A stretch of DNA of 64,000 nucleotides from Streptomyces rishiriensis (GTDB lineage Bacteria; Actinomycetota; Actinomycetes; Streptomycetales; Streptomycetaceae), in assembly GCF_030815485.1 (NCBI RefSeq), contig NZ_JAUSWV010000002.1:3844001-3908000 (forward strand). Reading direction: 5' to 3'. The notes below the pieces were generated by a model. It was not told the origin of the DNA. It made no database searches and saw nothing but the letters and a program-made list of their open reading frames with translations. Of this stretch, positions 8,153-15,634 are shown one piece after another. Each line of letters begins with the position of its first letter. Position 1 is the stretch's first letter. The position numbers were made by a program, and so were the translations under genes.

Positions 8153-8908
8153 ATGAGCGACCGCAAGCTCGCCGCCCAGTTCTTCGACGCCGCGATCGCC
8201 CTGCTCCAGCGGGCCCGCGACGAGGAGGCCGAGTCCGTCGAGGCGGCCGGCACGCTCCTCGCCGACACCGTGGCCGCCGACGGCCGCCTGTTCGCCTTCG
8301 GCGCCGGACACTCCTCCCTCGCCGCCCAGGACGTCGTCTACCGCGCGGGCGGCCTGGCCCTGATGAACCTGCTCGCCGTCCCGGGCGTGGTCGGCGTCGA
8401 CGTCACACCCGCCACTCTCGGCTCGGCCCTGGAGCGCGTCGGGGGCCTCGCCGGCGCCGTCCTGGACACCTCGCCCCTGCGCGCGGGCGACGCCCTCGTC
8501 ATCGTCTCGTTGTCCGGGCGCAACGCCCTGCCCGTGGAGATGGCCCAGCACGCCCGCGCCCTGGGCGTCCGCGTCATCGGCCTGACGTCGGTGGCCTACG
8601 CCGCGCAGACGACGTCCCGGCACGTCTCCGGAACGTTCCTGAAGGACCACTGCGACGTCGTCCTCGACTCGAAGATCGCGGTCGGCGACGCCGAGCTCAC
8701 CCTGGACACCGTCCCGGCTCCCTTCGCCCCCGCCTCCACGGTCGTCACCTCGGCCCTCCTCCAGGCCGTGATGGCCACTGCGGCCGGCGTCCTCGCCGAG
8801 CGCGGCATCGAGCCCCCGCTGCTGCGCTCCGGCAACGTCGACGGCGGCCACGACTGGAACGGACGGATCATGGAGGAGTACCGGGACCGGATCTTCTACC
8901 GCCACTGA
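8153..8908 (+). CDS. SIS-domain phosphosugar-binding/isomerase protein
   Basis: 251 residues. ATG 8153 has AAAGGGG about 8 nt upstream. The sugar isomerase (SIS) fold is visible: FGAGHSSLAAQDVVYRAGG near 44-62 and a phosphate-binding SLSGRN loop near 120-125. The family includes GmhA/MurQ-like and uncharacterised sugar-phosphate isomerases. The C-terminal NVDGGHDWN motif is typical of the actinobacterial group, whose substrate is unknown. It is divergent from dmdR1/desR with a ~260 bp promoter region. Confidence 0.85.
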   Translation: MSDRKLAAQFFDAAIALLQRARDEEAESVEAAGTLLADTVAADGRLFAFGAGHSSLAAQDVVYRAGGLALMNLLAVPGVVGVDVTPATLGSALERVGGLAGAVLDTSPLRAGDALVIVSLSGRNALPVEMAQHARALGVRVIGLTSVAYAAQTTSRHVSGTFLKDHCDVVLDSKIAVGDAELTLDTVPAPFAPASTVVTSALLQAVMATAAGVLAERGIEPPLLRSGNVDGGHDWNGRIMEEYRDRIFYRH

Positions 8909-8965
8909 ACGGCGCCGCCGGCGCCAAGCGGCCCGGGGACCACCTCCCGGCCTCCCGCCGCGCGG

Positions 8966-10441
8966 TCAGGCGCCGTCGTCCCGGCCCGTCGCCCGGGCCG
9001 CGTCGGTCAGATCGGCGAGGTCCAGGGCCGCGGCCATCCGGCCGGCCACGTCCTCGGCGTAGGTCGCGTCGGAACGCTCGAAGGCCGTACGGCCGCCGCC
9101 GCGGAGGAACGTCACGACGCCGAGGGTGCGGCCCCGGCTGCGCAGCACCGCGCACAGGGCGTGCACCGTGTCGTCGGGCCACAGGCGCGCCCTGGCCCAC
9201 TCCCGCGCCTCGTCGGACGGCGCGGAACCCACCCCGGCCCGCACCGAACCGGCCCGCGCCACGCACTGCAGCGCGGGGTGCGTCTCGCCGTAGCGGAGGG
9301 GCAGGCCCGTGTGGCCGGTGAGCGCGCTGGGGCCCGGCCCGCCCGACGGGGTGGCCGCGACCCGCATCAGCCTCGGCGGCCCGGCCCCCTCCGCGTCGGC
9401 CGTGGCGCCCCCCATCACCCGGTCGACCAGGGCGTGGTCGGCGAATCCGGCGAGCGCGAAGTCGAGGTGCACGGTGGCCGCCTCGGCGGGGTTCTCGCAC
9501 TCGGCGGCCGCGCGCGCCGCCCGGTGCAGCTGGTTGGTGCGGAAGCGCAGCAGCGAGGCCTCCTGCTCGCCCTGCTTGGCCTCGGTGACGTCCTGGAACA
9601 TCCAGCCGACCCCGAGGGGCACCGGCTCCTCGGCGAGCGGCGAGGCCAGCCGCAGGAAGCCGCTGCGCCAGCAGCGCCGCTTCTCGCCCTCCGGGGTGCG
9701 CACCCCGACCCACAGCTCGGCGGGGGCGGGCGGAGCGCCCTCGGCGAGGACGTGCGTCAGCGCGTTCTCCAGCTCCTCGACGCCCTGGGTGAGCAGGTCG
9801 CCCAGGGGCCGGCCCAGCGCGGCCGTACGGCCCGTGCCGAGCGCGCGGGCGGCGTGTGCGTTGACGACGGCGGGGCGCAGGTCGGCGTCGACCAGGACGA
9901 CGCCCCAGGAGGCGTCCTCGAAGAGGGCCTCGCTGAGCGCGATCGAGCGCTCCAGGTCGATCTGGGCGTGCACCTCGCTGAAGGCGAAGTACAGCCCCGC
10001 GGGTTTGCCGTCGGGCCCGCGCACGGCGGCGGACTGGCTGCGCACGAGGACACGGCCGCCGTCCTTGGTCAGCAGCGCGAACTCGTGGACCTGACGGCCC
10101 GGCGCGTGCATGGCGGACATCAGCCGCCCCTCGATGTCCTCGGCGTCGGCCTCGCGCACGGCCCACCCCGCGAAGCCGTGCCGGCCGACCGCCTCGGCGG
10201 CGGTCCATCCGAGGATGCGCTCGGCCTCGCGGTTCCAGTGGGTGACGATGCCGTCGCCGTCGAACGCGCAGAGCGCCGCGTCCATGCCGTCGAGCAGCGC
10301 GGCGAGGAGATCGGTGCCGTCCGGACCGACCGGACCGGCCGCCTCCGCGCCTTCCGGGGGCGTGGGACCGTCGCCGCCCGGCCGCTCCGGCTCGTCCGGC
10401 CCGAGCTCGTCGGTGGTCCCACTACGTCGGGAAGCACTCAC
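8966..10441 (-). CDS. PAS/PAS/GAF-type sensory protein without output domain
   Basis: 491 residues from GTG 10441, with AGGGGG 6 nt upstream. After a disordered Pro/Glu-rich N-terminus (1-45) come two PAS domains (about 48-165 and 170-290, the first with FDGDGIVTHWNREAERILGW) and a GAF-like region (about 305-480, ending in a helix). No histidine kinase, GGDEF or phosphatase domain follows, so it must signal through a partner. A GNAT acetyltransferase gene lies 22 bp upstream on the same strand, giving a probable two-gene operon. Ligand unknown. Confidence 0.75.
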   Translation of the reverse strand: MSASRRSGTTDELGPDEPERPGGDGPTPPEGAEAAGPVGPDGTDLLAALLDGMDAALCAFDGDGIVTHWNREAERILGWTAAEAVGRHGFAGWAVREADAEDIEGRLMSAMHAPGRQVHEFALLTKDGGRVLVRSQSAAVRGPDGKPAGLYFAFSEVHAQIDLERSIALSEALFEDASWGVVLVDADLRPAVVNAHAARALGTGRTAALGRPLGDLLTQGVEELENALTHVLAEGAPPAPAELWVGVRTPEGEKRRCWRSGFLRLASPLAEEPVPLGVGWMFQDVTEAKQGEQEASLLRFRTNQLHRAARAAAECENPAEAATVHLDFALAGFADHALVDRVMGGATADAEGAGPPRLMRVAATPSGGPGPSALTGHTGLPLRYGETHPALQCVARAGSVRAGVGSAPSDEAREWARARLWPDDTVHALCAVLRSRGRTLGVVTFLRGGGRTAFERSDATYAEDVAGRMAAALDLADLTDAARATGRDDGA

Positions 10442-10463
10442 CTGGACCCCCTGGCAGGTTCGC

Positions 10464-11003
10464 TCACTTGCCCTCATTCAACTCGAACGTGACGCAGCCC
10501 ACATATGGTTCCCGCAAGATTGCAGAGGAATCGTTGTATCGCGCCCCGGCCTTGCGGGGCAGGAGCCGCAGGTCGACCCATTCCGCCGTCCCGCCGTCGA
10601 GCACGTACCGCTCGACCTCGACGAAACCGCGCGCCCGCGCGAAGCGCAGGCCGTCCTCGTTGACGGCCAGCACGCACGTCTCCACCACCCGGGCGCCTAG
10701 CACGCGCGCGCGGGCGAGAGCGTGGTCGTACAGGGCGGCGCCGTGGCCGCGCCCGCGGTACCCGGGCAGCACGCGCGCGATGACGGTCGCCACCGCCTCC
10801 TCGCCCTCGGGCGGCCGCACCGTCGAGCAGCCGACGAGGACGTCACCGGCGTAGGCGTTCTCCAGCCGGTAGCGGCCCGCGCGCTCGCGCACCTCGTCGA
10901 GGGACATCGCGGCCGGCGGCACGATCGTGTTGTGGACGTACCGCCACTGCTCGAGCGCGGCCTCACCGGCCACGGGCTCGGTGCGCAGACGAAGACCAGT
11001 CAC
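10464..11003 (-). CDS. GNAT-family N-acetyltransferase
   Basis: 179 residues from GTG 11003. An ATG at 11042 is an alternative start, and neither has an ideally spaced ribosome site (GGGAGG is 14 nt before the GTG). The acetyl-CoA loop motif A appears as VLPGYRGRGHGAALYDHAL near 91-109, followed by VNEDGLRFARARGFVEVERY, the second half of a GNAT fold. The acceptor is unknown. It is the first gene of a short operon with the PAS/GAF protein, which could sense the state that this enzyme modifies (inference). Confidence 0.82.
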   Translation of the reverse strand: MTGLRLRTEPVAGEAALEQWRYVHNTIVPPAAMSLDEVRERAGRYRLENAYAGDVLVGCSTVRPPEGEEAVATVIARVLPGYRGRGHGAALYDHALARARVLGARVVETCVLAVNEDGLRFARARGFVEVERYVLDGGTAEWVDLRLLPRKAGARYNDSSAILREPYVGCVTFELNEGK

Positions 11004-11056
11004 GCGAGCAGGGAATCGCCTCCCGGTCCGCCGAGTCAACATCCGGGAAAAAACAC

Positions 11057-11085
11057 TTGAGCGACCGGGGACGGGTTCTTAGGGT
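11057..11085 (+). promoter_or_regulatory. Near-consensus HrdB-type promoter
   Basis: TTGAGC (11057-11062), a 17-bp spacer and TAGGGT (11080-11085) form one of the best promoter matches in the window. Transcription should start near 11092, just before a perfect Shine-Dalgarno and a 12-codon ORF. Confidence 0.6.
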
Positions 11086-11119
11086 GGGCCGTACCGAAGG
11101 AAAGGAGGTGGTCCGAAGC

Positions 11120-11158
11120 ATGTATGCACACCGGACGTCGGAGGTGGCTGCGGGCTAG
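11120..11158 (+). CDS. 12-codon ORF with a perfect Shine-Dalgarno in a structured leader
   Basis: The start ATG at 11120 follows AAAGGAGGTG, a full complement of the 16S 3' end, at 11101-11110. The peptide is MYAHRTSEVAAG. The surroundings fold in two exclusive ways: GTCCG (11111-11115) with CGGAC (11132-11136) encloses the start codon, while TGGTCCG (11109-11115) can instead pair with CGGACCA (11185-11191) and occlude the SD region. This could be a translated leader or a small regulatory RNA. It resembles no peptide I can name. Confidence 0.45.
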   Translation: MYAHRTSEVAAG

Positions 11159-11201
11159 GGCCCGTCGCCCACTGAGTGCGGTGCCGGACCAGCGTGTGTG
11201 A

Positions 11202-11213
11202 GTTGCACGCAAC
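11202..11213. promoter_or_regulatory. Palindrome GTTGCACGCAAC
   Basis: A perfect 5-bp inverted repeat with a 2-nt centre, similar in form to LacI-type operators. It could equally be a hairpin in the leader transcript. Confidence 0.3.
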
Positions 11214-11235
11214 CGGCCAATTCAACGCAGTCACC

Positions 11236-11298
11236 CGACCCGCGAGTCGCCGGTACGTCCGGCCGGCCCTCCTGAGCGAGGACCAGACTCGCGGGTCG
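11236..11298 (+). terminator. Long-stem hairpin ending the leader transcript
   Basis: CGACCCGCGAGTC (11236-11248) and its exact complement (11286-11298) form a 13-bp stem around a 37-nt GC-rich loop. It would close a ~200-nt transcript starting near 11092. A pyrimidine-rich tract (11300-11385) follows. Confidence 0.45.
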
Positions 11299-11432
11299 CC
11301 TGCTTCTCCGCCCTCGCTACTCCGCCCTCCGCCTTTCCGCCCTCCGCTTCCGGGCCCTCCGCCTTTCCGGCCCGCCGCCCGCAGGGTTTGCGGGGCGTGA
11401 TCCGCGCCACGTACGGATCTTTCGTCAGGCAG

Positions 11433-11438
11433 TACGCT
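11433..11438 (+). promoter_or_regulatory. -10 box (TACGCT) of a leaderless short ORF
   Basis: TACGCT lies 6 nt before the ATG at 11445, matching the leaderless geometry repeated across this window. No good -35 element is visible. Confidence 0.4.
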
Positions 11439-11444
11439 GGGCGC

Positions 11445-11519
11445 ATGCTTTCGCTCGTTCGACGCCGCCACGTGGACTACGTCCGCGTCACGAGCATGGG
11501 CTGTCGACGCTCCCTCTGA
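11445..11519 (+). CDS. Putative 24-residue leader peptide upstream of the oxygenase
   Basis: The peptide begins MLSLVRRRHVDYVRVTS and ends MGCRRSL. The pattern R-x-H-V-D-x-x-R-V-x-S with a Cys near the C-terminus resembles the actinobacterial short ORFs annotated as putative leader peptides before sulfur-metabolism operons, where translation of the Cys codon is thought to sense cysteine supply. Here the next gene, 117 nt downstream, is an Fe(II)-dependent oxygenase of the isopenicillin N synthase superfamily. A CGCCGC/GGCGGCGG hairpin in between could be the attenuator. Confidence 0.5.
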   Translation: MLSLVRRRHVDYVRVTSMGCRRSL

Positions 11520-11636
11520 GCCTTCCAGCCCTTCCCGCGGTCCCCAGCCGCCCGCGTCTCCCTCCCGCCCACTTGGCACCCGTGCGCCGCCCCACCCACG
11601 GCGGCGGCCGGGCCCCCGTACACCTGCGGACGAACC

Positions 11637-12653
11637 ATGACGAATCCGTCGTACCAGCAACTGCCGATCATCGATCTCTCCGCCGCCGACCGCGGTCCCC
11701 GGGCGCGGGCGCTGCTGCACGCGCAGCTGCACGGCGCCGCGCACGACGTGGGGTTCTTCCAACTGGTCGGGCACGGGGTCGGTGAGCGGGAGACGGGCGA
11801 GCTGCTGTCCGCCATGCGCGCCTTCTTCGCGCTGCCCGAGGCCGAGCGGCTCGCCATCGACAACGTGAACTCGCCGCACTTCCGCGGCTACACGCGGACC
11901 GGTGACGAGCGGACCGGCGGACGGCAGGACTGGCGGGACCAGCTCGACATAGGGGCCGAGCGGCCCGCCCGCGTCCCCGGCCCCGGGGAGCCCGCCTACT
12001 GGTGGCTGGAGGGGCCCAATCAGTGGCCGGCCGGGCTGCCCGCGCTGCGCGAGGCCGCGCTCGCCTGGATCGAGCGGCTGAGCGCCGTCGCCGAGAAGCT
12101 GCTGCACGAGCTGCTCGCCTCGATCGGCGCGCCCGTCGACTTCTACGACCGGGCTTTCGGGGAGCGGGCGCATCCGCATCTGAAGCTCGTGAGGTATCCG
12201 GGAAGCGCGGGGGACGGCGCCGGTCAGGGCGTCGGGGCGCACAAGGACTACGGATTCCTGACGCTGCTGCTCCAGGACCGGGTCGGCGGGCTCCAGGTGC
12301 AGCGCGCGGACGGGCTGTTCCACGACGTCCCGCCGCTGCCGGGCGCCTTCGTGGTCAACCTGGGTGAGCTGCTGGAGGTGGCGACCAACGGGTATCTCGT
12401 GGCCACCAACCACCGGGTCGTGTCTCCGCCGAGTGCCGTCGAGCGGTTCTCCGTGCCCTTCTTCTACAACCCGCGTCTGGACGCCCGCGTCGAGCCGCTG
12501 CCCTTCCCGCACGCCTCCACCGCGCCCGGTGTGACCGACGACCCGGCCAACCCGCTCTTCGCCGAGTACGGCTTCAACGAGCTGAAGGGCAAGCTGCGGG
12601 CCCACCCGCTGGTGGCCGAACGGCACCACGCGGAGCTGCTCAGCCCCGCGTGA
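11637..12653 (+). CDS. Isopenicillin N synthase-like Fe(II)/2-oxoglutarate-dependent oxygenase
   Basis: 338 residues. The double-stranded beta-helix iron ligands are intact: His202 and Asp204 (AHKDYGFLTLL) and His259 (ATNHRV). Arg270-x-Ser272 (RFS) is placed to bind 2-oxoglutarate or the substrate carboxylate. The N-terminal DIOX_N region (PIIDLS, GFFQLVGHGV) is complete. Relatives include IPNS, ACC oxidase, ethylene-forming enzyme and many uncharacterised bacterial hydroxylases, so the reaction cannot be named. A Cys-containing leader ORF lies just upstream. It is convergent with the citrate synthase gene. Confidence 0.88.
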   Translation: MTNPSYQQLPIIDLSAADRGPRARALLHAQLHGAAHDVGFFQLVGHGVGERETGELLSAMRAFFALPEAERLAIDNVNSPHFRGYTRTGDERTGGRQDWRDQLDIGAERPARVPGPGEPAYWWLEGPNQWPAGLPALREAALAWIERLSAVAEKLLHELLASIGAPVDFYDRAFGERAHPHLKLVRYPGSAGDGAGQGVGAHKDYGFLTLLLQDRVGGLQVQRADGLFHDVPPLPGAFVVNLGELLEVATNGYLVATNHRVVSPPSAVERFSVPFFYNPRLDARVEPLPFPHASTAPGVTDDPANPLFAEYGFNELKGKLRAHPLVAERHHAELLSPA

Positions 12654-12680
12654 CGCCGTGCTCCGTCGGCCGGGCCCGCC

Positions 12681-13781
12681 CTAGCCGCTGATGGCCCCGT
12701 AGCCCTCGATCTCCCGAGGGCTGCGGGAGCCCGGGCCGATGTAGCGGGCGGAGGGCCGGACCAGGCGGCCGGTGCGCTTCTGCTCCAGGATGTGCGCCGA
12801 CCAGCCCGCCGTACGGGCGCAGGTGAACATCGAGGTGAACATGTGCGCCGGGACCTCGGCGAAGTCCAGGATGATGGCCGCCCAGAACTCGACGTTCGTC
12901 GCCAGGACCCGGTCCGGGCGCCGGGCGTGCAGTTCCGCGAGGGCCGCCTTCTCCAGGGCTTCGGCGATCTCGAAGCGGGGCGCGCCCAGCTCGCGGGCCG
13001 TACGGCGCAGCACACGCGCGCGTGGGTCCTCGGCGCGGTAGACGCGGTGACCGAAGCCCATGAGCCGCTCACCCTTGTCGAGGGCCTGTTTGACGTACGC
13101 GTCCGCGTCCCCGGTCCGCTCGATCTCCTCGATCATGCCGAGGACGCGGGAGGGGGCGCCGCCGTGCAGCGGGCCCGACATGGCGCCCACGGCGCCGGAC
13201 AGGGCGGCGGCGACGTCCGCGCCCGTGGAGGCGATCACGCGTGCCGTGAACGTGGACGCGTTCATGCCGTGTTCGGCGGCCGACGTCCAGTAGGCGTCGA
13301 CCGCGGCCACGTGCTTGGGGTCCGGCTCGCCGCGCCAGCGGATCATGAACCGCTCGACGACGGACTGCGCCTTGTCGATCTCCCGCTGCGGGACCATCGG
13401 CCGGCCCTGTCCGCGCGCGGACTGGGCGACGTAGGAGAGGGCCATGACGGCGGCGCGGGCGAGGTCCGCGCGGGCCTGCTCGGCATCGATGTCGAGGAGG
13501 GGCTTGAGGCCCCAGACGGGCGCGAGCATGGCGAGCGCGGACTGCACGTCGACGCGGATGTCGCCGGAGTGGACGGGGATCGGGAACGGCTCGGCGGGCG
13601 GCAGTCCGGGATTGAAGGCGCCGTCGACGAGCAGGCCCCAGACGTTCCCGAAGGAGACGTGGCCGACCAGGTCCTCGATGTCGACGCCCCGGTACCGCAG
13701 GGCGCCGCCCTCCTTGTCGGGTTCGGCGATCTCCGTCTCGAACGCGACGACTCCTTCGAGTCCGGGTACGAAGTCGGACAT
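12681..13781 (-). CDS. Citrate synthase-family protein (second, short type)
   Basis: 366 residues. ATG 13781 has GAGGAG 7 nt upstream. Active-site regions are present: EHGMNASTFTAR with the first catalytic-type His, LMGFGHRVYRAEDPRA with the second, and the C-terminal ARYIGP substrate loop. At ~366 residues it is shorter than the main Streptomyces citrate synthase (about 430) and belongs to the citrate/2-methylcitrate synthase group, so acetyl-CoA or propionyl-CoA plus oxaloacetate are both possible substrates. It is divergent from pdxH across a ~460 bp control region. Confidence 0.85.
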   Translation of the reverse strand: MSDFVPGLEGVVAFETEIAEPDKEGGALRYRGVDIEDLVGHVSFGNVWGLLVDGAFNPGLPPAEPFPIPVHSGDIRVDVQSALAMLAPVWGLKPLLDIDAEQARADLARAAVMALSYVAQSARGQGRPMVPQREIDKAQSVVERFMIRWRGEPDPKHVAAVDAYWTSAAEHGMNASTFTARVIASTGADVAAALSGAVGAMSGPLHGGAPSRVLGMIEEIERTGDADAYVKQALDKGERLMGFGHRVYRAEDPRARVLRRTARELGAPRFEIAEALEKAALAELHARRPDRVLATNVEFWAAIILDFAEVPAHMFTSMFTCARTAGWSAHILEQKRTGRLVRPSARYIGPGSRSPREIEGYGAISG

Positions 13782-14242
13782 CGGGCGGCTCCTCGTGATG
13801 TGTGCGACGGGATGTGCGGGACGGAAGGGGTGGAACGGACGGGACGAACGGACGGGTCGAACAGGCGGGTCGGACGGACGGGGCGACCGCAGGGTGGGGG
13901 ACGGGACGGGTGCGACGGGGCGCGACGGGCGGGTGGTTCCGTGCTGTGCGGCGGCTTGCGGCGGTTGCGGTTGTGGGGGGACGGCGGACGTGCGACGGGC
14001 TGCGCCGGCGGTTCCGCGGTCCTGTGCACCTGGGGTGCGAGGACTCGCGGTCCTGGGCGGTACTCCACTGATGCCCCGTGCGGCCGTCGATCACCCGACC
14101 GGCACCCCACCGGGGCGGGCCGGCGGCTACGGGCGCCTCTGCACCATATCTCCGAGTGCCACCGTTGGGGAGTGTTCGCGGCACTCAGTGCCACCTCTGG
14201 TGGGTCGGTCTGCGGCGGCGGGCCATGCGGCAAGATGACCAC
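13782..14242. other. Divergent control region between citrate synthase and pdxH
   Basis: 461 bp without a gene. From about 13815 to 13930 it is a degenerate array of GGACGGGNCGA-like units. Near pdxH, AGTGCCACC is directly repeated at 14155-14163 and 14187-14195 (32 bp apart, three helical turns), and GAGTGCC/GGCACTC (14154-14160, 14180-14186) forms an inverted pair. These are candidate regulator sites. Confidence 0.45.
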
Positions 14243-14923
14243 GTGACCGACGAAGACGCCGTCTCCCCCGGCCCCGTCCCCGATCCCGCCGCCATGCGCA
14301 AGCAGTACCGGGCCGAGGGGTTCTCCGAGGCAGGGCTGGCCGCCACGCCCGTGGAGCAGTTCGCCCGCTGGTTCAAGGACGCCGCCGTCGAGGCCCATCT
14401 CTTCGAGCCGAACGCCATGGTCGTCTCCACCGCGGACGCCGAGGGCCGGCCCGGCTCGCGCACGGTGCTGCTGAAGCACTTCGACGAGCAGGGCTTCGTC
14501 TTCTACACCAACTACGACTCCCGCAAGGCCCGCGACCTCGCCGAGAACCCGTACGTCTCGCTGCTCTTCCCCTGGCATCCGATGGCCCGGCAGGTCATCG
14601 TGCGGGGCGTGGCGCGGCGCACCGGGCGGGACGAGACCGCCGCCTACTTCCGGACCCGGCCGCACGGCTCCCAGCTCGGCGCCTGGGCCAGCGCCCAGTC
14701 CTCGGTGATCGCCGGCCGCGCCGATCTCGACGCCTCCTACGCCGAGCTGGCGGCCCGCTACCCGGAGGGCGAGCGGGTGCCGGTGCCGCCGCACTGGGGC
14801 GGTTTCCGGGTGGCTCCGGAGTCGGTGGAGTTCTGGCAGGGCCGCCTGAACCGGCTGCACGACCGGCTGCGCTACGTGGCGCGGGCCGACGGAAGCTGGC
14901 GGGTGGAGCGGCTCAGCCCCTGA
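14243..14923 (+). CDS. pdxH: Pyridoxamine 5'-phosphate oxidase
   Basis: 226 residues from GTG 14243. An in-frame ATG at 14225 is the alternative start. A CAAGAT box ends 6 nt before the GTG, consistent with a leaderless start. FMN-dependent oxidation of PNP/PMP to pyridoxal 5'-phosphate is supported by the family hallmarks: [33 protein letters not shown], the [16 protein letters not shown] flavin/substrate segment and the C-terminal [13 protein letters not shown]. The length equals that of well-studied homologues (about 218-230). It belongs to vitamin B6 salvage and synthesis and acts in the cytoplasm. Confidence 0.95.
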   Translation: MTDEDAVSPGPVPDPAAMRKQYRAEGFSEAGLAATPVEQFARWFKDAAVEAHLFEPNAMVVSTADAEGRPGSRTVLLKHFDEQGFVFYTNYDSRKARDLAENPYVSLLFPWHPMARQVIVRGVARRTGRDETAAYFRTRPHGSQLGAWASAQSSVIAGRADLDASYAELAARYPEGERVPVPPHWGGFRVAPESVEFWQGRLNRLHDRLRYVARADGSWRVERLSP

Positions 14924-14953
14924 CGGGATCGTCGGGACCGTCCCCTCGGGCGC

Positions 14954-15634
14954 TCAGATCTTGCCGAGGGCGTCGTCCAGGAGCCGCGCCCACTGCGTCA
15001 CCACTCGCTCGCGGCGCCCCGCGTCGTCGGTGAGCAGGTTGGCGAGGCCGAGGCCGCGGGCCATGTCCAGCAGGCCCTGGACGGTCTCACGGACGCCGGG
15101 CGCGGACTCGTCGGCGCCCAGGAGCTCGACGGCTATGCGGTGGCTCTCGCGGCCCACGCGGGCCTCCAGCTCGGTCACGCGCGGGCGCAGCTGCTCCTCG
15201 TCGGACGCGGCCACCCACAGGTGCAGGGCGGCGCGGAAGAGAGGGCCGGTGTAGAGGTCCACCAGGGCGGTGACGACCATCCGCCGGTCGCCCGTCGCGC
15301 CCTGCGGGAACAGGGCGCGCAACGCGTCCGAGCGTTCCTCGGCGACGTACTCGACCGCCGCGGTGAACAGGTCCTCGCGGGTGGGGAAGTGGTGCTGGGC
15401 CGCGCCCCGGGAGACACCCGCGCGTTCGGCGACGACGGTGACCGTGGAGCCCGCCCAGCCGCGTTCGGCGAGGCAGGCCACGGCAGCCGCCAGGAGCCGC
15501 TGCCGGGTGGCCCGGCTGCGGTCCTGCTTGGGCACACGGTCGCCCGGCACACGGTCGCCCGGCCCGCGGTCACCGCCCGGCCCGCGGTCACCGCCCGGCC
15601 CGCGGTCGTCCGGGGTGCGGTCGTCCGTGGTCAC
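14954..15634 (-). CDS. TetR-family regulator, last gene of the CoA-ester operon
   Basis: 226 residues from GTG 15634, which overlaps the hydratase stop by 4 bp. An ATG at 15643 is also possible. The TetR DNA-binding domain is at about 40-85 (AAAVACLAERGWAGSTVTVVAERAGVSRGAAQHHF, split here for reference). The C-terminal ligand domain is of the type found in regulators of fatty-acid or CoA-ester metabolism. The N-terminal ~38 residues are a repeat of RGPGGD/RVPGD units encoded by tandem DNA repeats. Being the distal gene of the unit, it probably autoregulates the operon through the palindrome at 25305-25316 (inference). Confidence 0.85.
   Translation of the reverse strand: MTTDDRTPDDRGPGGDRGPGGDRGPGDRVPGDRVPKQDRSRATRQRLLAAAVACLAERGWAGSTVTVVAERAGVSRGAAQHHFPTREDLFTAAVEYVAEERSDALRALFPQGATGDRRMVVTALVDLYTGPLFRAALHLWVAASDEEQLRPRVTELEARVGRESHRIAVELLGADESAPGVRETVQGLLDMARGLGLANLLTDDAGRRERVVTQWARLLDDALGKI
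15534..15620 (-). repeat. Tandem repeats coding the disordered N-terminus of the TetR protein
   Basis: An 18-bp unit (CGGTCACCGCCCGGCCCG) and a related 15-bp unit (CGGTCGCCCGGCACA) are repeated head to tail about five times. They encode DRGPGG/DRVPG motifs in frame. Confidence 0.6.

Noticed and set aside
11094-11110. Fragment of a 16S rRNA gene or anti-SD sequence
   Set aside because: AAAGGAGGTG is the complement of the 16S 3' end, i.e. a ribosome binding site. No further rRNA similarity surrounds it.
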